DNA of 64,000 nucleotides. Source: CAITZA01 sp937915285 (GTDB taxonomy: Bacteria; Desulfobacterota; Desulfomonilia; Desulfomonilales; Desulfomonilaceae). Positions 35,533-43,356 of this stretch are shown piece after piece. The notes below the pieces were generated by a model, which made no database searches, was not told the origin of the DNA, and was given only the letters and a program-made list of their open reading frames with translations. The number at the start of each line of letters is the position of its first letter. The first letter of the stretch is position 1. The translations under genes were made by a program, and so were the position numbers. Location of the stretch: NCBI GenBank assembly GCA_036821825.1, contig DAISIV010000003.1:1-64000 (forward strand). Direction: 5' to 3'.

Positions 35533-35892
35533 TTCACCTTATGAAATTCCAGGTCACTTTCCTGATGGATGGGGCAGGAATGTACCAGACAGAGCCTGCT
35601 GGAGTCAATGTTGTCAATTTCTCTTGACATTTTAAGGCTCAGGCCATAACAATAGAGCTTCCATGCCATGGGTTTGGGGAGATTCGGATATTATGGTACC
35701 CCGGGCTTCATAACATTCTGGGACATTTCGGTTGACACCGGAAATTTGCCAGGCATGGTTAAATGCGATGATAGACACCAGTTAGAAGCGGTGGGATTTT
35801 CCGGTTCGGAAAATTAATGCCCTCAGGGGGTGATGTATTTGAAGGCCCGTGATATCCACTGTGAAAAATATGATCATTAAATGGAGTAAAGT
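35533..35892. other. Intergenic region with two palindromes before the HU/IHF gene
   Basis: About 360 bp without a gene. A perfect 8-bp hairpin ATTTTCCG-GTT-CGGAAAAT lies at 35796-35814. A related imperfect palindrome, ATTTCGG and CCGGAAAT, lies at 35725-35745. Their centres are about 70 bp apart. They could be operators for the downstream HU/IHF gene. Confidence 0.35.
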
Positions 35893-36174
35893 ATGAACAA
35901 ATCTGATCTTGTGAAGCAATTATCTAAAGAGACCGAGCTTCCAATGCGCAAATCAGAAGAAATAGTGGACATGGTTTTCAATACCATGTCAGAGGCTCTT
36001 GAGAGAAGCGACAGGATAGAAATCAGGGGTTTTGGGTCTTTTGTCGTCAAGGAGTATAAGGGTTACACAGGTAGGAACCCTAAGACCGGTGAGCAAATAA
36101 CGGTTAAATCCAAGAGGCTTCCATTTTTCAAAGCCGGCAAGGAATTGAAAGAGAACATAAACAAAGAAGACTAA
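35893..36174 (+). CDS. HU/IHF-family DNA-bending protein
   Basis: 93-residue nucleoid protein. The DNA-binding arm GFGSFVVKEYKGYTGRNPKTG with intercalating Pro and the C-terminal helix FFKAGKELKENI are conserved. Arm residues resemble integration host factor as much as HU, and the partner is not in the window. GGAG lies 6 nt before the ATG. Confidence 0.93.
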   Translation: MNKSDLVKQLSKETELPMRKSEEIVDMVFNTMSEALERSDRIEIRGFGSFVVKEYKGYTGRNPKTGEQITVKSKRLPFFKAGKELKENINKED

Positions 36175-36277
36175 CAACTAATTTCAGGACTCTGCAAACC
36201 GGCAATTGACAGCGTGTGTGGATGCCCTGACAAAGAAAAATTGAAATAAGTTACCAAACCGCTTAGTGTGTGGCTTC

Positions 36278-37285
36278 ATGAAAAGCTTGATATCAATGAC
36301 TGAGAATCGTGGAGCCAGGGTCCTTGTCTTAGCAGCAACTCTCCTCACAGCAATCAAGGTTATCATACTTCTCGGGCCTGAGGCGTCATTTGGAAAACCT
36401 AACCTGGTGTCCAGGCCCTACTACAACCTGCCGAGTGACCTGAAGAAGGGCGACTTTTCTTTCGCCGGTGTCCGCATACCCCTTGACCGACATGACGTTG
36501 CCTCCAGAGTTGAGGAACAACTCAATTATCTTCTCATGGACAGACGCGCAGCGCTGATGGATATTCTCGAGAGGCTATCCGTATATGGTCCTCTAATAAG
36601 TTCAACCCTTGCGGAGGAAAAACTCCCACGGGACATGGTCTATCTGTCCGCTATCCTGAGTGAATTGAGCCCTACATCCAGGACCAAGTCTGGGGGGCTT
36701 GGCTGGTGGAACCTTGGCGGAATCAAAGGCAATGGACAGTCTTGGTCGTCCTCCAATGAGTGGGATGATCGTCGCGATCCTTTGATATCCACAAAACTCG
36801 CGTCCGCATTGCTCAACCAGATACAGACGAAGAACGCCAAATTTGACTGGCTTTTTTCAATTGCATCGTTTGTCGACGGTGTGGATAGGATAGAGACGAT
36901 AGTGAAAAAGAACCCCGGGTTCAGTTTCTGGGATGTGCTGGCCCCTCATTATTCTGAGGCTATAATACCCAGAATGATTGCCCTTAAGATAATTAACGAG
37001 AACAGAAAGGCATTTGACATGGATGCCCCTCCAGCCAATCCGCTGAAATTCGACGTGGTTGACAAAACGAAACTCGTCAGGGATTTGCCGCTGAAGAATC
37101 TGTCCCAGTGGGTTGGAGCGACTCCCAGGTCGATCTGGGAACTGAATCCAGGGATTGACCAGTCTTTTGGGGCTTTGGTCAAATCCGACAGACGTTACCC
37201 GTACGCCACATTCCTCAGGGTTCCCAAAGGATTCGGGCAAAAAGTAAAAAGTCTGATGGATGCAGAGGGGTACATAAAAAACTAG
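36278..37285 (+). CDS. MltD-like lytic transglycosylase fold, probably degenerate
   Basis: Membrane-anchored (VLVLAATLLTAIKVIILLG) periplasmic protein, 335 aa. The SLT-like region aligns by eye with MltD: MVYLSAILSELSPTS...GGLGWWNLGG corresponds to the block around the catalytic glutamate. The glutamate column is occupied by Leu, the only nearby Glu being two residues off. The later Tyr-Asn of the family's AYNSG motif reads Phe-Val (SFVDGVDRI). A C-terminal LysM/MltD-tail-like part (NLSQWVGATPRSIWELNPGI) remains. Catalysis is doubtful; a wall-binding or structural role is possible. Start ATG 36278 has no clear ribosome binding site, and a GTG at 36266 is an alternative. Confidence 0.72.
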   Translation: MKSLISMTENRGARVLVLAATLLTAIKVIILLGPEASFGKPNLVSRPYYNLPSDLKKGDFSFAGVRIPLDRHDVASRVEEQLNYLLMDRRAALMDILERLSVYGPLISSTLAEEKLPRDMVYLSAILSELSPTSRTKSGGLGWWNLGGIKGNGQSWSSSNEWDDRRDPLISTKLASALLNQIQTKNAKFDWLFSIASFVDGVDRIETIVKKNPGFSFWDVLAPHYSEAIIPRMIALKIINENRKAFDMDAPPANPLKFDVVDKTKLVRDLPLKNLSQWVGATPRSIWELNPGIDQSFGALVKSDRRYPYATFLRVPKGFGQKVKSLMDAEGYIKN

Positions 37286-37409
37286 AGCCAGACATGGCGA
37301 ATACTGATACGATGTCCGGGCCTCCTATGGTGGCATGGCAAGAAGTCGACCGGTTTGCCTTTACAAATTCCCGCTATCGAATCAATCTTAAAAGAACCGA
37401 AGATTTCTC

Positions 37410-40064
37410 ATGAAAAAACTACTAGAAAAATATCTCAAGGTTTACCCTCACGAACTGAACAAATTTTTGTGGATATCCGGCATCTTTTTTGTTTCAGCGC
37501 TTGGTCTGGCATTTTTCAGGAACTACGTGGACGCCGCTTTTCTCAAGCGATACGGCCCCGAATACATCCCTTATATGTTGGTCATAAATGCCCTGCTGAC
37601 ATTTGCCGTTTTCGGCTTGGCTAATCGCATTGGCCGCAAATTTCTCGACTATTCAATACTATCTTGGTTCATGATTTTTTACGGGGTATCGAGTGTAATT
37701 CTGTTTTTCATGGTCAAAGAGAATATATCGATAGCATACCCGATACTGTATCAACTCCTCTATCTCCTTGATTCCATAATGCTGGTTTATCTTTGGAATG
37801 TCGCTGGAGACCTGTTCGACGCCAGGCAGGGTAAGCGCATATTCCCATTTATAACCGCCTTTCAGGTCCTGGCCACTACAATCGGCAGTTTCGGCACAAA
37901 ACCATTCACCATGTATTTTGGGGAGGATCAGACACTCATTCTGTTTGCAGTCCTTTCAGCCGCTGTAGGTTTGTACACGTTTACTACCGGGACGGGGTAT
38001 TTCGGTCCCAAGAAAGAGGTCAAAACTGCGGCTAAGGGTTCCACCATCGGCCTCAGGGAAGTCCCACATCTCATGGCCAAGTATCCCATCATAAGATACC
38101 TGGTGATCATTGGACTAACACCTAACATATTGCTGCCCATATTCTTCTATCAGTTCAGCGAAATCGCAACGGCCACTTTCCATTCGGAACAGGCGCTGAT
38201 ATCCTTCTTGAGTATTTTCAGGGGCTGCACGACTCTGATTTCCTTCTTTCTGCTATTTCTTATGGGGAGGATGTATCAAACCATAGGTCTCACAAATTCC
38301 GCATTGATTCAGCCCTTGAACTTTACCATCCTTTTTGCGGGCCTTATGGGATTCTTTAACATCTTTATGGCAGCCTATGGCCAGTTTTCAGTCATTCTGA
38401 TCCAGCGAGCAGTGGCCGGCCCGGTAAACAAAATATTCTTCAACATCATACCGCAAGAACTCCAGACCTGGAGCAGGACTTTTGTTCGGGGGACTGTCCT
38501 GAAAGTAGGCATGTTGTCCGGCTCGCTATTGATGATTGCTCTCAAGCCAATCCTTAGCGCCAGGTATTTTTCTGCGGTGGCTTTGGCCCTAGCGGTTCAC
38601 TGGTTGTATGAGACGCTGGTTTTCAGGAAGCATTACACCAAGACGCTCAAGCAGGTAATAGTTGAGCGGGAGATCGACTTTGACCAGATAGAATCTGTCA
38701 GGGCTTTTGACAGCGGTTCAGGCGCTGTTCAATACGGTCCTGTCTCAGTCGAGGAACGCTCTGACAAGTTGCCAGAAACATTAGTAGTCGAAGCGCCCAA
38801 GATAGATCCGGATGTGGCTTTGGCGCTGCTTGATGATAACAATCCCATGACCAGGGCGGAGGCAGCAGCCTCGTGCACAGGCTCCAAGGACATGAGAGCC
38901 GTAAACAAGCTTATAACCCTGCTGGGTGATGACCACGACGAAGTTCGCAAGGCATCCATGGAAGCGCTCATGTGTTATGGTGAGGAGATACTTCCATATC
39001 TTGAGGTCTCATTGCTGGAGGGTAAAACGAGGTCTAAACAGGCCATACTTGAAGTCATCCGACTTTCTGGCCTGAAGAATTTCGAGTCGATACCGTTCCT
39101 GGGCCAGGAACTCTGCCGGGCCTATTCGAACCTCATAGCTATACATGACCTCAATGCCATGGAACAGACCCCCATTGTCAGCATGCTGAAGAAATATCTG
39201 GAAGAAGATAATCATGAGACTCTGAGCCTTATCTTTTATGCTTTATGGGTTTCGCACGCGGACATGAGACTTATGTATCAGGCTCTCCAGAGCGAAACCG
39301 CCTCACTGGCGATAGAACTGGTCGAAAATTCGGTGCGACGCGAAATAGTGCCGTTCCTCATCCCGCTCATAGAAGACATCCCATTGGACGAAAAGATTGA
39401 GAAGGGACGTCGGATATTCCCCTTGATCAGGCAGGAAACCCATGGCAGGGTTCTTACCTTTCTGGCAAGCGGAGATGATCCGGTAAAAAGATTGATCGCC
39501 ATTCTAGTCATTGCGGAGACATTGCCCGAAAAATCTTTCATACCGCTACTTGAAGCGCACTTGGATGACGATTCAGATGAAGTTCAACAGGCGGCGGAGT
39601 ATGCTCTGAAACGCGTGAACAATGAGGTAGGGAAAATGCCGGAGATATTAGACAAAATAAACAATCTAAAAATGTTCAGCATATTTGAAGGCATGGGAGT
39701 CAGGGAGCTTCACGCCATAGCATCGGTAGTCAGCCTGGAATATTACTCCCCCGGAGACGTCCTTATCCGCGAGCAGGAGGAAAACTCTTCGATTTACCTC
39801 ATAGTCAAAGGCGACATCACTATTTACAAGGGTTACGGGACACCTGATCAAATCGAAAAGGTTACGATCGGCCCGGGCTCATTCATGGGAGAATTGAGCC
39901 TGTTCACCCGGATGGCGCCAAATGCCACATGCGTAGCCGCCACGCCTACCGAGGCTTACGTCCTGCGACACCAGCAGTTCCAGGGTATCATGAGGATTTA
40001 TCCTCAGATCGGAATCAACCTGTGCACGTTCTTTACCATGAAGCTGCGACAGACATCCTATTAA
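37410..40064 (+). CDS. NTT/MFS-like membrane protein fused to HEAT repeats and a cNMP-binding-like domain
   Basis: 884 aa, three modules. Residues 1-430: about twelve hydrophobic helices resembling nucleotide (ATP/ADP) translocases or MFS carriers. Residues 480-740: HEAT-like alpha-hairpin repeats (PMTRAEAAASCTGSKDMRAV, DDHDEVRKASMEALMCYG, DDSDEVQQAAEYALKRV). Residues 750-884: a CRP-type domain (YYSPGDVLIREQEENSSIYL, SFMGELSLFTRMAPNATCVA) in which the phosphate-contacting Arg of PRAAT is Asn, so cAMP binding is uncertain. Such fusions occur in deltaproteobacteria, but the transported substrate is not known to me. Adjacent to the degenerate transglycosylase gene. Confidence 0.82.
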   Translation: MKKLLEKYLKVYPHELNKFLWISGIFFVSALGLAFFRNYVDAAFLKRYGPEYIPYMLVINALLTFAVFGLANRIGRKFLDYSILSWFMIFYGVSSVILFFMVKENISIAYPILYQLLYLLDSIMLVYLWNVAGDLFDARQGKRIFPFITAFQVLATTIGSFGTKPFTMYFGEDQTLILFAVLSAAVGLYTFTTGTGYFGPKKEVKTAAKGSTIGLREVPHLMAKYPIIRYLVIIGLTPNILLPIFFYQFSEIATATFHSEQALISFLSIFRGCTTLISFFLLFLMGRMYQTIGLTNSALIQPLNFTILFAGLMGFFNIFMAAYGQFSVILIQRAVAGPVNKIFFNIIPQELQTWSRTFVRGTVLKVGMLSGSLLMIALKPILSARYFSAVALALAVHWLYETLVFRKHYTKTLKQVIVEREIDFDQIESVRAFDSGSGAVQYGPVSVEERSDKLPETLVVEAPKIDPDVALALLDDNNPMTRAEAAASCTGSKDMRAVNKLITLLGDDHDEVRKASMEALMCYGEEILPYLEVSLLEGKTRSKQAILEVIRLSGLKNFESIPFLGQELCRAYSNLIAIHDLNAMEQTPIVSMLKKYLEEDNHETLSLIFYALWVSHADMRLMYQALQSETASLAIELVENSVRREIVPFLIPLIEDIPLDEKIEKGRRIFPLIRQETHGRVLTFLASGDDPVKRLIAILVIAETLPEKSFIPLLEAHLDDDSDEVQQAAEYALKRVNNEVGKMPEILDKINNLKMFSIFEGMGVRELHAIASVVSLEYYSPGDVLIREQEENSSIYLIVKGDITIYKGYGTPDQIEKVTIGPGSFMGELSLFTRMAPNATCVAATPTEAYVLRHQQFQGIMRIYPQIGINLCTFFTMKLRQTSY

Positions 40065-40086
40065 TGGAGAAGGATTGGGGTGGGAT

Positions 40087-41886
40087 TCAAACTTCGCGTT
40101 TGCAGTCGGAGAGGACTGAGTAATTTCCACTGGGCAGACCCAAATCCCAAGCAGTAAGAACTCGTCTGAGGACATTACCGGAAAGCGACTTGGGCAAATC
40201 ATCAACGAATTCTATTTCTTCAAGCGGAATATCTTCATTCATGGAGTTTTTCACAAAATCTATGATGCTAGTAGATAGGGTTCCTGGGTCGGACTGACCG
40301 TTACCAACTGTTACATATGCCTTGAACACTGATTCTTTTGAAACATTCTTCTTGAGGATGACAGCCACTTCCCGGACCGACGAGTGCTTGCGTATCACGT
40401 TTTCAATAAGATACGGCCCAACATACTTGCAGCCGATTCTCAGCAAATCGTCCAGTCTTCCGTGATGGTAATAGTAACCGTCCTCATCCTTCAAGACCAG
40501 GTCGCCTGTCAAAAACCATCCGTTACGGTAATATGAGTCGGTCCTTTCCTTGTTTCCCCATATCCCGACCATCATCGAAGGCCATTCAGCCCGGAACGCC
40601 AGTTCTCCCAAAGTGATTATCGGAAGCTCTTCACCCGTTTCATCTATTACTGCAGCCTGAAGCCCCGGAAACGGTTTACCCATTGAACCCAGCTTGATCT
40701 GCTCACACGGGTAATTGGCGATGCAAATCATTCCCGCCTCTGTCATGGACCAGCAGTCGTGAGGTCCAACCTTGAGTTTGTCCCTGACCCAGTAAAACAA
40801 TTCGGGAGTCAGGTTTTTGCCAGCGGAAACGATATGCGAAAGATTTGAGAAATCATATCCAGCCGCCAGATCATCCCCTTCCTTCTTCAATCTCTCAAGA
40901 TTCCGGGGATTGGTGAGCCAGACTGAGACTCTACGGCGTTCAATAGTGAGGTAGCAGGCAGAGGCAGAGAAAGGTATGCTGAGACACAATGCCGAGGATC
41001 CGCACAACCATGGGGCAAAACAGCTATAGATAACTCCCACCATGGTCGAAGGATCAGCGTCGGACCACAGGATTGAATCATAGTTTAGGTCAAGAACATA
41101 CTTTGCGGTAGCATAGGCCCCCAGCATCATCTTGTGGGAATGAACCACACCTTTGGGAGCAGATGTCGATCCTGACACATAAACCATAAATAGTGGGGTT
41201 TCGGCATCAAAGAGCCTGTTTTCAAATTCCGGCTCGTGCCGACACAGCTCTACTCCCAGCATGATCTCGTTCCTGAAAACGTGAGGACTCCTGTTCCCAG
41301 GAATAAAGACCATTTCCATGCCGTCATAGTCTAGCTGCGAGAAAAAGGAGGCACGATCATGATCGGTGAGCAATGCTTTGGGTCTGGCGTCTTTGAATAC
41401 GCATTCCAGGGCGTCAATTCCAAGTCCCTGGTCGATGAAAGAAAAGATCACACCTACCCTGGCGCATGCGAGCATCATCACATAAAGCTCGAGACATACC
41501 GGAACAGATATGAAAAGGCGATCCCCCTGAGTCAAACCTTTGGATACTAGGAGGTTGGCCATCTGACATGAATATTCCTTGAGATTGAGGTAGGAAAAGG
41601 TGTCATCCTCACCGGCGCCAGCCAGAATGAGCCCGGGCTTGTTGGCCGAATCCTCGTCCTTTATCCACTTGTCGACTGATTCCGATACAATATTGGTTTG
41701 ACCGGACCTTATGGATTCAAAATGCTCCTCGAGCTTAGACCAGGAGAAATTCCGGCAGGTCTCATAATACGACCGTAAATTGGCCGACGGATTCTGAGCT
41801 TTGATTCTTGCGCGTATCATGTCCAGATCAGCTGTCTCATTTACCAAATCGTAGAAGTCATAAAGTTTGTTCCAGATCGATCGCAA
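40087..41886 (-). CDS. Acetyl-CoA-synthetase-like protein lacking the catalytic A10 lysine
   Basis: 599-residue AMP-forming ligase homologue. The N-terminal ACS-type cap, the P-loop VYVSGSTSAPKGVVHSHK, the A8 region LTGDLVLKDEDGYYYHHGRLDD and the hinge are present. The C-terminal PKxxSGK motif reads LPKSLSGNVLRR: the lysine needed for adenylate formation in this family is Asn. It may catalyse only the thioester half-reaction, act as a regulator, or use another residue. The TTG start at 41886 lacks a good ribosome binding site; an ATG at 41820 is possible. It lies in the acetate region next to an AcuC-type deacetylase. Confidence 0.8.
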   Translation of the reverse strand: MRSIWNKLYDFYDLVNETADLDMIRARIKAQNPSANLRSYYETCRNFSWSKLEEHFESIRSGQTNIVSESVDKWIKDEDSANKPGLILAGAGEDDTFSYLNLKEYSCQMANLLVSKGLTQGDRLFISVPVCLELYVMMLACARVGVIFSFIDQGLGIDALECVFKDARPKALLTDHDRASFFSQLDYDGMEMVFIPGNRSPHVFRNEIMLGVELCRHEPEFENRLFDAETPLFMVYVSGSTSAPKGVVHSHKMMLGAYATAKYVLDLNYDSILWSDADPSTMVGVIYSCFAPWLCGSSALCLSIPFSASACYLTIERRRVSVWLTNPRNLERLKKEGDDLAAGYDFSNLSHIVSAGKNLTPELFYWVRDKLKVGPHDCWSMTEAGMICIANYPCEQIKLGSMGKPFPGLQAAVIDETGEELPIITLGELAFRAEWPSMMVGIWGNKERTDSYYRNGWFLTGDLVLKDEDGYYYHHGRLDDLLRIGCKYVGPYLIENVIRKHSSVREVAVILKKNVSKESVFKAYVTVGNGQSDPGTLSTSIIDFVKNSMNEDIPLEEIEFVDDLPKSLSGNVLRRVLTAWDLGLPSGNYSVLSDCKREV

Positions 41887-42027
41887 CTTAAAGGTTTTCT
41901 CTGTTCAAAAGTCTTTTTGCCCCAGTAACTGACCGGGGTCTGCCAACGTAATACATTCGCAGTAATCATCACAAAAGAAAATGATTTTTCTGATTCAAAT
42001 CAAGCCGAGGCAACTATTTTCTGGTTG

Positions 42028-43071
42028 TCACTTGGTCCAGACACCATATTTGCTATGGATGCTTTGCAGTTTTTCTATTACTTCCATGGCCCTCACAGAG
42101 TTTGTGGCAGGTATTCGCTCCCTTCTTCCTGCAAAAGCCAGATTGGCGAACACCTCTTTCACGGAAACAGCCAAAGCGTAATTGTCATAGCCGCCTTCGA
42201 GTGAAAACAGCACTGGAGCGCTCCTCACCGAATCACTCAGTTGGAGGATTAACTGAGTCAACCAGTAATACGCCTTCTCTGTCAATTTCGTTCGCCCTAG
42301 AGGATCGTTCTTGTGAGCGTCAAAACCTGCTGCAACCAATATGAGTTGTGGCTTGTATTTCTTTACTACACGCGTAAGCGCTTCTCGATAGATGTGGATG
42401 ATGTCATCATCGTCCAAATCCTTGGGCACCGGAATATTTACGTTGTATCCTTTTCCGGCGAGTGACCCCGTCTCCTCCCAGTCACCTGTGTTCGGATACC
42501 AGCCCATGTAATGTGAAGAAAAATACAACACCCTGTTATCTGTATAAAAAAGGTCCTGTATTGCGTTCCCGTGATGAATGTCCCAGTCGACTATGAGGAC
42601 CCTCTCCAGCCCGTATTTTTGAATCGCATATTTTGCTGCTATCCCAAGGTTGTTAAAGATACAGAATCCACCGGCCCGATGCGTAAGCGCATGATGCCCC
42701 GGTGGTCTACATAGGCAAAAACAGGTTCTCACCTGATCAGAGAACAAAGCATCTATGCCTTTTATGCATCCCCCAACCGCAAGCCAGGCCGACAAATAGG
42801 ATTTTGAGCTTACAAAAGTGTCTGAAGCCAGGGTGGTGAAATCCCTTTCAGCCGTAGACAGTATAAGTTTGACATATCCTGGCGTATGAACCAGTTCAAT
42901 CTGTTCCAGGGTGGCAGTCTGAGGCTCCAGGTAGACAAGTTTGTCCGCGAACTCTCTGTCGAGCATGCGGTAAACGCTTCTCAAACGACTGGGACTCTCA
43001 GGATGTATCAGACCGGGCTTGTGTTCAAGGTACCTGGTATCCCGAACTACCCCTACCTTAAAAGCCACCAT
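42028..43071 (-). CDS. Histone-deacetylase-family protein (AcuC-like)
   Basis: Zinc-dependent deacetylase fold, 347 aa. The conserved RPPGHHALTHRAGGFCIFNN contains the charge-relay histidines. DWDIHHGNAIQDLF and AAGFDAHKNDP contain the zinc ligands. In Bacillus, AcuC deacetylates acetyl-CoA synthetase. Its position between two acetyl-CoA synthetase-type genes fits a similar role, though polyamine or other acyl substrates are also possible. Confidence 0.88.
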   Translation of the reverse strand: MVAFKVGVVRDTRYLEHKPGLIHPESPSRLRSVYRMLDREFADKLVYLEPQTATLEQIELVHTPGYVKLILSTAERDFTTLASDTFVSSKSYLSAWLAVGGCIKGIDALFSDQVRTCFCLCRPPGHHALTHRAGGFCIFNNLGIAAKYAIQKYGLERVLIVDWDIHHGNAIQDLFYTDNRVLYFSSHYMGWYPNTGDWEETGSLAGKGYNVNIPVPKDLDDDDIIHIYREALTRVVKKYKPQLILVAAGFDAHKNDPLGRTKLTEKAYYWLTQLILQLSDSVRSAPVLFSLEGGYDNYALAVSVKEVFANLAFAGRRERIPATNSVRAMEVIEKLQSIHSKYGVWTK

Positions 43072-43289
43072 TCACCTCAATTTCTCGTAAGGACCGGACT
43101 TGTTGACAGAGGTCATATTGAAAGAAGTCACACTCAATTCCTTGCGACGTTTATATGGTTTACAACATCAGGGCCATTCAAATCAAGGGTTGCGCAATGA
43201 TCAACCACATAAACACCTGAAAGATTTCCGATAAATGTTTTGAAAAAATTCCAGGAAAACCTTTCTGGTAAACGTATTGCTGGGTTGGA

Positions 43290-43329
43290 GTGAGACCCGC
43301 CAGAGTCGTTTTCTCTTTGAGGGTCTCAC
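43290..43329 (-). terminator. Inverted repeat downstream of acs
   Basis: GTGAGACCC (43290-43298) and GGGTCTCAC (43321-43329) form a 9-bp stem closing a 22-nt loop that can fold further. It lies just after the acs stop codon on the minus strand. No T-run is present, so function as a terminator is only probable. Confidence 0.4.
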
Positions 43330-43356
43330 CCGTCTTTTCAGTCAACAACCGCTACG

